From: Lysobacter_I sp049296025 | Lineage (GTDB): Bacteria > Pseudomonadota > Gammaproteobacteria > Xanthomonadales > Xanthomonadaceae | Reading direction: 5' to 3' | Length of the DNA stretch: 64,000 nt | NCBI GenBank assembly: GCA_049296025.1 | Contig: JBAQRU010000053.1 | Location: 1-64,000 of the forward strand | In this document: positions 26,919 to 33,810 of the stretch, in pieces | Layout of the letters: each line of letters opens with the position of its first letter | How positions within the stretch are numbered: position 1 is the first letter of the stretch | The notes under the pieces: model-generated | What the model saw: the letters and a program-made list of their open reading frames with translations, nothing else | Told to the model about the DNA's origin: nothing | Databases searched by the model: none | Translations under genes and position numbers: made by a program

Positions 26919-27575
26919 ATGAAACGCACCCACACCGAACGCGAAGAAACCCTCGCCGAAGAAATCGCCAGCGCCCTCACCCACGGCCTGGGCGCTGCCG
27001 CAGCGCTTGCGGGAGGCGCGGTGCTCATCACCCTCGCCGCGCTGTACGGCGACGGTTGGCAGCTCAGCGCCGCCATCGTCTTTGGCATCACCCTGCTGCT
27101 GCTCTACGTCGCCTCGACGCTGTACCACGCGATCCAGCATCCGGTGACAAAGGGCCGGCTGAAGATCTTCGACCACTGCGCGATCTACCTGCTGATCGCC
27201 GGCACCTACACCCCGTTCACCTTGATCGGCCTGCGCGAGACCGTCGGCTGGTGGCTGTTCGGCACCATCTGGGCGCTGGCGTTCTTCGGCGTGATCTTCA
27301 AACTGTTCTACACCGGCCGCTTCCAGCTGATCTCCACCATCGTCTACATCGCGATGGGCTGGCTGATCGTGGTCGCCGCCAAGCCCGCGATGAAAGCGCT
27401 CGATCCGTGGACCTTCGCCTGGCTGCTCGGCGGCGGCGTCGCCTACACGCTCGGCACGTTTTTCTACCACCGGCCGAAGATGCCGTACTCGCACGCGATC
27501 TGGCATATGTTCGTGATCGCCGGCAGCGTCTGCCACTACGTCGCGGTAATGGCGCAGGTGGTCTCCGTCCGGTAA
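26919..27575 (+). CDS. hemolysin III / YqfA (PAQR-type) membrane protein
   Basis: This 218-residue protein has seven predicted membrane helices and the family landmarks EEIASALTHGLGAAAAL, ASTLYHAIQH, IFDHCAIYLLIAGTYTPF, FFYHRPKMPYSHAIWHMFVIAGSVCHYVAV. The conserved Ser/His/Asp residues are those of the PAQR/hemolysin III superfamily. The molecular function in bacteria is not settled. GGAG lies 11 bases before ATG 26919. Confidence 0.9.
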   Translation: MKRTHTEREETLAEEIASALTHGLGAAAALAGGAVLITLAALYGDGWQLSAAIVFGITLLLLYVASTLYHAIQHPVTKGRLKIFDHCAIYLLIAGTYTPFTLIGLRETVGWWLFGTIWALAFFGVIFKLFYTGRFQLISTIVYIAMGWLIVVAAKPAMKALDPWTFAWLLGGGVAYTLGTFFYHRPKMPYSHAIWHMFVIAGSVCHYVAVMAQVVSVR

Positions 27576-27660
27576 ACGACATCGGAAGCCGGGCTGGCCG
27601 GCCATCGTTGCCAAGCCCGTCTACCCGGTGCCGCGACCGATTCGCGCGAAGGGGATTGCC

Positions 27661-27960
27661 ATGACCCAGCCGCTGCCGGGCATCGACCACATCGTGGTGC
27701 TGATGCTGGAAAACCGTTCGTTCGACAACCTGTTCGGCGGCCTGTATCCCGCCGGCCCGGGTTTCCACGGTCTGACCGGAAACGAATCGAACTTCAACCC
27801 GACCGCACCCGGCGTCGGCACCTGGACGGTGTGGCAAGCCCCGCCGGGCAGCGCCACCGGCACGATCCCGAACCCGGGCCCGGGCTTTGCATGCGCGAAT
27901 GCTCAGGGCAGCCAAAGACCTGTTCATGCGAGAAAGGCCAACGTCCCATTGATGCATTAG
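27661..27960 (+). pseudogene. truncated phospholipase C / phosphoesterase-family gene
   Basis: The first about 77 codons encode the N-terminus of a phosphoesterase-family (phospholipase C or acid phosphatase) protein: GIDHIVVLMLENRSFDNLFGG and HGLTGNESNFNP. The Glu-Asn and Asp-Asn pairs belong to the metal/phosphate site. Complete members run to several hundred residues. Here the similarity stops at about 27890 and the frame ends at 27960 after a short unrelated tail. No remnant of the missing part is visible downstream. It is a deletion/replacement product rather than a simple frameshift. Confidence 0.8.
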
Positions 27961-27997
27961 CAGCGGTGCAGCCATTCAACATTGGAGACCCGGAGGG

Positions 27998-28051
27998 CGG
28001 TGCGCAGGACGCGCACCGTTTTTCGATGAGGCAGGACGCCTCATCGAAAAA
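27998..28051 (+). terminator. twin hairpins with identical AGGAC loops, sharing a T-run
   Basis: Hairpin 1 is CGGTGCGC-AGGAC-GCGCACCG followed by TTTTT (28019-28023), a good intrinsic terminator. Hairpin 2 is a 14-bp stem that uses the same T-run as its 5' strand and AAAAA (28047-28051) as its 3' strand, again with loop AGGAC. The two cannot use the T-run at once. GGA in a loop is the pattern bound by CsrA/RsmA, so an RNA-level role is possible but unproven. Confidence 0.55.
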
Positions 28052-28103
28052 TCCCAGCCATATCGCAGATTGCTGTTTAGATTTGGACCTGAATGTTTTC
28101 TTT

Positions 28104-28197
28104 GGTGACTTTCTTGACTCGCGCCTGCGGCGCTCGCCCTCCGGGCCGGCTTCGCCGTTCGCGCCGCACGCGGCGCAGTGCGCCAAAGAAAGTCACC
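28104..28197. repeat. 94-bp element with 12-bp terminal inverted repeats (REP/MITE-like)
   Basis: GGTGACTTTCTT (28104-28115) and AAGAAAGTCACC (28186-28197) are perfect inverted repeats bracketing a GC-rich centre with further palindromic sequence. No protein is encoded. The form suggests a small dispersed repeat. No second copy is evident in this window. Confidence 0.6.
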
Positions 28198-28264
28198 CAC
28201 GCGACAGCGTGGAAGCTTTGCTTTTGACTGCTGACGGGTATCGCTAAGTCCAGCCCAGCCCATC

Positions 28265-29425
28265 TCACTCACTGTTTATTGCTTCCAGAATTTTTCTATC
28301 TGATGATAATCGACTGAGCTCTTTGTCAAACTCTGACAACCCGCTTGGTGGTTCAAAAACGAGATTAATTACATGAACTCCAGATGCATCTGTATCAGAG
28401 AGAAGCTTATCCAAATCAGAAACGCCAGTCTCAAAATTTTTTATTATTTCAGAAGTCCACCCATGCATCATTTTGAAAAGTGGATCGAACGCTTCATGTG
28501 GCCTTGAAAAACGCACGTCCATCTCAAGATCGTATAGCGACAAAAGAACGCCGTACAAATTGTCGCAAGCACGCTTTATCTTTACTGCATCTCCAGGCAT
28601 CCCAGAGGGGCCAAACGCACTCATGAGCTGATTGTTTAATATTTCACAAGCCGATTTAACAGAATTACTTATATCAGAAAGTAGATTTCTAATGAATTTA
28701 GGCGTGCTCTTCCCCGAAATGTATTTTTGCCTTCTGAAGACAAATCCAGAATTTAAATCTTCATATTTTATTGATATCTTCAGCAGCCTATCTTTCAATA
28801 TTTCACAAGCAAGCCTGTATTCCCAAGAATCATATTTGTCCGTAGCTATTTTAACAATGGACTCATTTTCATAAGCAAAATCAGCAGGGACAATAAGTCG
28901 ATTTTCTTGCATTCGAGTTATTAACTCCCTAAACCTTATCGATAACTGTATTTTTAATGAAGATATTATTTCTTCAGTTCTTGAAAATGGGAAAACCCAC
29001 TTTGAATCAGACTCGACCTCGCCCAGAAAATCAAAAACACCATTGTCTTCAACTACCGGGCCAAGATCTATTTTCGGATTGTTTTTGTGGATTAACCTAA
29101 GATCCCATACGGATTTATCAACAAAAACCAAGCAATCAATTTTCGCAAGCTTGGCTTCTCGGTATTCTGAATTGACAACCGACTTTCCACTTGAAGGATC
29201 AAGAGAACCTCTTTTCCCTCCAATTATCAAGACAAATATATCTGCCCTCTCCCTGACAACCTTCTTGCAATTGTCAACTGTTGACAAGCTTGGGCTAACC
29301 GGAAAAGACGCGTATTCACTTAAAACTGGATCATGTCCCAACGACGTGATCTCCGCCATGAGATGCTCTCTAAGAGCTCTCAAATCGTAACAAGTCGAAC
29401 TAATAAATATTGAAGTAGGACGCAT
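28265..29425 (-). CDS. DUF4062-domain protein, AT-rich and probably acquired
   Basis: This 386-residue protein begins with the DUF4062 pattern IFISSTCYDLRALR (6-19). It continues LGHDPVLSEYASFP, TVDNCKKVVRERADIFVLIIGGKRG and VNSEYREAKLAK, an NTP/nucleotide-binding-like fold. DUF4062 usually forms the N-terminus of signalling or anti-phage NTPase proteins and is thought to be TIR/SEFIR-like. Here it is followed only by a helical region without a visible ATPase. Base composition is far more AT-rich than either flank, with AGA/ATA/TTA-type codons, which points to horizontal transfer. A role in defence is an inference from family context. It sits where the 3' part of a phospholipase-type gene has been lost. 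Confidence 0.75.
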   Translation of the reverse strand: MRPTSIFISSTCYDLRALREHLMAEITSLGHDPVLSEYASFPVSPSLSTVDNCKKVVRERADIFVLIIGGKRGSLDPSSGKSVVNSEYREAKLAKIDCLVFVDKSVWDLRLIHKNNPKIDLGPVVEDNGVFDFLGEVESDSKWVFPFSRTEEIISSLKIQLSIRFRELITRMQENRLIVPADFAYENESIVKIATDKYDSWEYRLACEILKDRLLKISIKYEDLNSGFVFRRQKYISGKSTPKFIRNLLSDISNSVKSACEILNNQLMSAFGPSGMPGDAVKIKRACDNLYGVLLSLYDLEMDVRFSRPHEAFDPLFKMMHGWTSEIIKNFETGVSDLDKLLSDTDASGVHVINLVFEPPSGLSEFDKELSRLSSDRKILEAINSE

Positions 29426-29435
29426 CCATAAACTC

Positions 29436-29864
29436 CTAACTCGAAATATACCGCTGCAAAGAATCCAACTCCGCCCGCTGATCCTCGATCACCGCCTTCA
29501 CCAGATCCCCGATCGACACGATTCCCACAACATCATCACCATCCACCACAGGTAGATGCCGGATGCGACGCTCCGTCATCACCTGCATGCAACCATCCGA
29601 CGTATCGAGCGACGTAGCGACGATCACTTCGGACGTCATGATGTCGCGCACCGGCGTGTCCGAAGACGAACGCCCCTGCAGCACGACTTTGCGCGCGTAA
29701 TCGCGTTCGGAAAGGATGCCGACAAGGCGGGGGCCGTCCATCACCAGCAGTGCGCCGATGCGCGCCTCCGCCATCAGGCGGATGGCGTCGAGGACCGGGG
29801 CCTCAGGACGGATCGCGTGGATCGCGGGGCTCTTCGCTTCCAACAGCTGACGGACGGTACGCAT
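29436..29864 (-). CDS. CBS-domain pair protein
   Basis: This 142-residue protein is made of two CBS domains: AILDAIRLMAEARIGALLVMD ... LVGILSERDYARKV, and VRDIMTSEVIVATSLDTS ... RRIRHLPVVDGDDVVGIVSIGDLVK. Such small Bateman modules bind adenine nucleotides and regulate partners. ATG 29864 is chosen because it starts the first domain cleanly. The gene start lies inside the 3' end of the upstream glycosyltransferase gene in another frame (62-base overlap), so they are coupled. Confidence 0.9.
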   Translation of the reverse strand: MRTVRQLLEAKSPAIHAIRPEAPVLDAIRLMAEARIGALLVMDGPRLVGILSERDYARKVVLQGRSSSDTPVRDIMTSEVIVATSLDTSDGCMQVMTERRIRHLPVVDGDDVVGIVSIGDLVKAVIEDQRAELDSLQRYISS

Positions 29865-30849
29865 GGCGCAAGTCTCCTTCAGGGGCGATGTCCCCGGAGG
29901 ATACGCCCGCAGCGGGCCGCCAGCGATCCACCAGATACAGCGGCCGCTGCTTGGATTCCTCATACAGCCGGCCGAGGTATTCGCCGATTACGCCCAGCGC
30001 CATCAGCTGCACGCCGCCCAGCAGCAGGATCACGGTCATCATCGTCGGCCAGCCGGCCACCGGATCGCCCCAGAACATCGCCTTGATCACGATCCACGAT
30101 GCGTAGACGAACGCCAGCACGGCGGTGAGCACGCCGAGATAGGTCGCCACCCGCAGCGGCGCGGTGGAAAAACTGGTCACGCCTTCAAGTGCGAAGTTCC
30201 ACAACCGCCATGCGTTGAACTTGCTGCGTCCGGCCACGCGCGCTTCGCGGTGGTAGGGAATGGAAACCTGCCGGAACCCGACCCAACCGAACAGGCCCTT
30301 CATGAAGCGGTGCCGCTCGCGCAGTTCGCGCAGGGCGGCAAGCGAGCGCGGTGACAGCAGGCGGAAGTCGCCGGTATCGGTAGGGATCGGGGTTTTCGAC
30401 AGCCGCTGCATCACCCGGTAGAAGCCGTGGGCGGTGGTGCGCTTGAACCAGCCCTCGCCGTCGCGCGCGGTGCGGGTGCCGTGGACGTCGTCGTAGCCCT
30501 CGCGCCATTTCGCCACGAACTGCGGGATCAGCTCCGGCGGGTCCTGGCCGTCGGCGTCGAGAATGATCGCGGCACCTTCGCGGACCTGATCGAGACCGGC
30601 GGTGAGCGCGGCCTCCTTGCCGAAATTGCGGCTGAGCCGCAGCAGCGACACCCGAGGGTCGGCAGCGGCGATGTCGTCGAGCACCGCCCAGGTGCGGTCG
30701 CGACTGCCGTCGTCGACGTACAGCACATGCCCCTCCACGCCCTCGCCCACCAGCCCGTCGAGCACGGCGGCGATCCGCGGGTGCAGCGCCGGCAGGGCTT
30801 CGGCCTCGTTGAAGGCGGCGACGACGACGGTCAGGCGATCGGCATTCAT
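29803..30849 (-). CDS. family 2 glycosyltransferase, polyprenyl-phosphate (DPM1/GtrB) type
   Basis: This 348-residue GT2 transfers a sugar to undecaprenyl phosphate at the inner membrane. It has LTVVVAAFNEAEALPAL, the VDDGSRDRTW nucleotide-sugar motif, and ILDADGQDPPELIP with the catalytic DAD. Two C-terminal membrane helices (YLGVLTAVLAFVYASWIVI and MMTVILLLGGVQLMALGVIGEYLGR) follow. The YEESKQRPLYLV tail is typical of GtrB/ArnC-like proteins. The start at 30849 gives the family N-terminus. The stop lies inside the CBS gene. Confidence 0.92.
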   Translation of the reverse strand: MNADRLTVVVAAFNEAEALPALHPRIAAVLDGLVGEGVEGHVLYVDDGSRDRTWAVLDDIAAADPRVSLLRLSRNFGKEAALTAGLDQVREGAAIILDADGQDPPELIPQFVAKWREGYDDVHGTRTARDGEGWFKRTTAHGFYRVMQRLSKTPIPTDTGDFRLLSPRSLAALRELRERHRFMKGLFGWVGFRQVSIPYHREARVAGRSKFNAWRLWNFALEGVTSFSTAPLRVATYLGVLTAVLAFVYASWIVIKAMFWGDPVAGWPTMMTVILLLGGVQLMALGVIGEYLGRLYEESKQRPLYLVDRWRPAAGVSSGDIAPEGDLRHAYRPSAVGSEEPRDPRDPS

Positions 30850-30874
30850 ATAGATAGAGTACGCGCCAGCGCCG

Positions 30875-31678
30875 TCAGTCGAACTGCAGGTAGGCGACGC
30901 CGCCCAGCGCCCGCATCTGCCGCTCGATCGACCGGCTGCGGCGCTGCACGTAGGGGCCGGGCTTGGCGACGCTGTATTTGCGCGGATTGGGCAGCACTGC
31001 GGCAAGCCGGGCGGCTTCGGCAGCCGTGAGCCTGGATGCGTCCTTGCGGAAGAATCGACGCGCGGCGGCCTGGGCGCCATAGACGCCGTCGCCGTATTCG
31101 ATGACGTTGGCGTAGACCTCGATGATCCGCTCCTTCGGCCAGAGCGCTTCGATCAGCACGGTGTACCAGACCTCCAGGCCTTTGCGCAGCCAGCGGGTCA
31201 CGCCACTGCCGCGCCAGAGAAAGAGGTTCTTCGCCAACTGCTGGCTGATGGTGCTGGCGCCACGCACCTTGCGGCCCTTGGCGTTGTGGGCACGGGCCTT
31301 CTCGATGGCCTTGAAGTCGAAACCGTCGTGAGCGGGAAAGTTCTGGTCTTCGGCGGCGACCAGGGCCAGCGGCAACAGCTTCGAGATCTGGTCTGCGTCG
31401 CGCCAGTCGTAGGCGAGCGCGAAACCGCGGTCGCCCCCGCTCCACGCTTCGACGTAACGACCGACCATGAAGGCGGTCAGCGGCGGGTCGACGAAGCGCA
31501 GCACCGCGACCTGCAGCACCGTCGCCACCACGAACAACAGCGGAAGCCGGAAGAAGACCCAGCGCAACCAGCGACGGCGGTGGCGCGGCTTCGAAATGCC
31601 GGGCACGGCCCGCGCCGCGGGCTCGCCGAGGTTTGTTGAATCTGCGCCGTCGTGCCCCATCTTCTGCTGTCTCCCCAT
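30875..31678 (-). CDS. mtgA: monofunctional biosynthetic peptidoglycan transglycosylase
   Basis: This enzyme polymerises lipid II into glycan strands. The 267-residue GT51 protein has a single membrane anchor (FFRLPLLFVVATVLQVAVL) near residues 43-61. The catalytic Glu is in LVAAEDQNFPAHDGFD, and QQLAKNLFLW and EVYANVIEYGDGVYGAQAAA follow. The start may be 31678 or the in-frame ATG 31660. It is divergent from hslO. Confidence 0.95.
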   Translation of the reverse strand: MGRQQKMGHDGADSTNLGEPAARAVPGISKPRHRRRWLRWVFFRLPLLFVVATVLQVAVLRFVDPPLTAFMVGRYVEAWSGGDRGFALAYDWRDADQISKLLPLALVAAEDQNFPAHDGFDFKAIEKARAHNAKGRKVRGASTISQQLAKNLFLWRGSGVTRWLRKGLEVWYTVLIEALWPKERIIEVYANVIEYGDGVYGAQAAARRFFRKDASRLTAAEAARLAAVLPNPRKYSVAKPGPYVQRRSRSIERQMRALGGVAYLQFD

Positions 31679-31763
31679 GCTGTCGCCGGTAGACCGGCTG
31701 CGGCATTATCCGCGATGCCACAGCTTCTTCACGACACCCCACGCCAATGAGCCCTACTCCGAC

Positions 31764-32669
31764 ATGACCGCTGAAGCCTCTCCCGACCGACTCACCCGCT
31801 TCCTGCTGGAAGAAGCCGGCATACGTGGCGTGCATGTCCGTCTGGACGAGACCTGGGCACAGATCCGCAGTCGCGCCGAATATCCGGCCGCTGTCGCCAC
31901 CATGCTGGGCGAAGCGGTCGCGGCCTCGGCGCTGTTCACCGCTCACGTGAAAGTGGATGGTCGGCTATCGGTGCAATTGCGCGGCGACGGCGCGCTGCGC
32001 ACCCTGTTCGCTGAATGCACCGGCGCCGGCACCCTGCGCGCCATCGCCACGATGGCCGAAGGCGACATCGAGGAGATGCATTCGCTGAGCTCGCTCGGGC
32101 CAGACGCCCTGCTCGCGATCACCATCGAAAATCCCGGCGCCCGCGATCAGGAGCCGTCGCGATATCAGGGATTGGTTGGGCTGGATGCCGACACCTTGTC
32201 GGAAGCGTTCGAGGGCTATTTCCGCCAGTCGGAACAACTGCCGACCCGGTTGCTGCTGGCCGCGAACCACGACCGGGTGTCCGGGCTGATGCTGCAGAAG
32301 CTCCCGGGCGATGAAGGCGACCTCGACGGTTGGGAGCGCGCCAGCGCGCTTTTCGACACCTTGGCCGCTCCGGAACTGATGGCAACGCCGGTCGAAACAC
32401 TGCTCCACCGCCTGTTCCACGAGGACGGCGCGCGCCTGCTCGGCGAGAAACCGCTGAAGTTTGCTTGCTCATGCTCGCGCGAGCGGGTCTCGGCCATGCT
32501 GGAATCCCTCGGCGAAGACGAAGCGCGGGCTGCGGTGGAAGACAATGCCGGACAGGCGGAGATCCGCTGCGAATTCTGCGGCGAGACCTACCTGTATTCG
32601 GCAGTGGAGGTCAGCGCACTCTTCTCCCGGCGCCCGGCCGAATGGAAGGCTCCCGAGCGGCTGCAATAG
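31764..32669 (+). CDS. hslO: redox-regulated chaperone Hsp33
   Basis: This 301-residue holdase is activated by oxidation. The C-terminal zinc switch CSCSRE ... CEFCGE supplies the four cysteines. The N-terminal fold has VTFLL-like start RLTRFLLEEAGIRG and ATMLGEAVAASALF. ATG 31764 begins the protein at the conserved start; a longer upstream frame overlaps mtgA and is a shadow. Confidence 0.95.
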   Translation: MTAEASPDRLTRFLLEEAGIRGVHVRLDETWAQIRSRAEYPAAVATMLGEAVAASALFTAHVKVDGRLSVQLRGDGALRTLFAECTGAGTLRAIATMAEGDIEEMHSLSSLGPDALLAITIENPGARDQEPSRYQGLVGLDADTLSEAFEGYFRQSEQLPTRLLLAANHDRVSGLMLQKLPGDEGDLDGWERASALFDTLAAPELMATPVETLLHRLFHEDGARLLGEKPLKFACSCSRERVSAMLESLGEDEARAAVEDNAGQAEIRCEFCGETYLYSAVEVSALFSRRPAEWKAPERLQ

Positions 32670-32797
32670 AACGCTCCTGCGCGCTCTGTCACGGTTTTCC
32701 AGACCCTTCCGGATTGTTAAAGAACCATAAATCTGATAGCCTGAAGCTCAGTGGACCCCAAGGAACTCGACCGCGTTTACACGGTCTGACGCACACC

Positions 32798-33640
32798 ATG
32801 CGCACCAGCCTTCGCACATTGCCGCTCCTGATGTTGCTCGCCCTCGGCGCGGCAACCTCGGCTCATGCGCAATCCAAAGCGGGCCGTGATCGCGTCGAAC
32901 TCCCGATCTGGAACAAATCCAGCGGGCAATTCGAGGGAGTGGTGGTGCTCGAACCTGCGGACAATGCAAAATCCCGCACGCTCGCACGGTTCGGGGTTCG
33001 TCATCTCGATTCGATCTTTGGACTCAGTGCCGGTGATTCACTGGGCCTGCTGTGCGATCGCAAGCAGGGTCTGACCAGCGCACTGAACAATCTCGCAGAC
33101 AACTGCGTGCTCGCCTCCTTCCCATCCAGTCGCCGCACCGGCGCCGCCGCGCTTTTCCAGCGTAACGGCACCCAGGTCGGCGTCGGCACTGGCAGCACCC
33201 GCGCCGCCATGCCTGCCTGGCTGGCCCCGAGCGCTGGCGGCAACGGCCGGATCGATGTCAACGACCTGACCATTTTCAGCCAGAAGACCCTTCCGCGCGA
33301 AGGTTATGTCTCGATCGCCGGCACGGTCGCCAAGGCCCGTCTGCAGACGCCATCCGAAATTCCCGGCTTCAGCGACCGCTGGACCTCCCGTCAGCTCAAT
33401 GTCGGTGGCGGTATTGGCGCCTTCGGCGTCAATGTCATCGGTGAAGTCATTGATACGCCCGGTCGCGACCAGTGGAGCAGCCTGGGCCTCGGCCTGAGCT
33501 GGCGTACCCCGTGGAGCGGACAGCTCACGGTCGGCGCCGACAACCTGGTCACCCGGGGCAAAAACCCTTTCGCCCCGAACGCCGTCCAGGGCGAAGACGA
33601 GGGCGCAGTGCCCTACGTCCGTTACGAGCAGGATCTGTAA
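32798..33640 (+). CDS. secreted protein of unknown function, beta-rich
   Basis: This 280-residue protein has a clear signal peptide (TLPLLMLLALGAATSAHAQ). The mature part is beta-rich, with alternating hydrophobic strands (NVGGGIGAFGVNVIGEV, SLGLGLSWRTPWSGQLTVGADNL) and ends YVRYEQDL. The aromatic last residues and strand pattern suggest an outer-membrane or surface location. I recognise no family. It precedes the TonB receptor gene in the same direction. Confidence 0.75.
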   Translation: MRTSLRTLPLLMLLALGAATSAHAQSKAGRDRVELPIWNKSSGQFEGVVVLEPADNAKSRTLARFGVRHLDSIFGLSAGDSLGLLCDRKQGLTSALNNLADNCVLASFPSSRRTGAAALFQRNGTQVGVGTGSTRAAMPAWLAPSAGGNGRIDVNDLTIFSQKTLPREGYVSIAGTVAKARLQTPSEIPGFSDRWTSRQLNVGGGIGAFGVNVIGEVIDTPGRDQWSSLGLGLSWRTPWSGQLTVGADNLVTRGKNPFAPNAVQGEDEGAVPYVRYEQDL

Positions 33641-33810
33641 GCCTGCGGTTTCCCTCGGGATTTGCCGACTTTCCGGCCCCGTGTTAACGACACTTTAATT
33701 TTTCTCCGAGTGGGGCTACTATCGGCCCCGGCCTGACCTGCATTGGCGTCTTTCTTGACGGCAGCGGGCGGGTTCCCATGGGAAACCCCAAGACTCACTT
33801 GGAGAGAGAG

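Larger units (their letters stand above)
27961..28264. other. non-coding, hairpin-rich segment between the truncated gene and the DUF4062 gene
   Basis: No credible gene is seen in these 304 bases. They hold two adjacent hairpins with identical AGGAC loops (27998-28051) and an inverted-repeat element (28104-28197). Short open frames in several phases translate to Arg/Pro-rich sequence typical of repeat DNA. It marks the G+C-rich border of the AT-rich insertion. Confidence 0.7.

Noticed and set aside
28019..28051. Second twin hairpin as an ordinary terminator
   Set aside because: On both strands its 3' side is an A-run, so by itself it cannot be an intrinsic terminator; only the first hairpin has a T-run behind it.
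27794..28272. Short overlapping open frames on both strands
   Set aside because: They run across the hairpins and the inverted-repeat element and have no start signal or domain.
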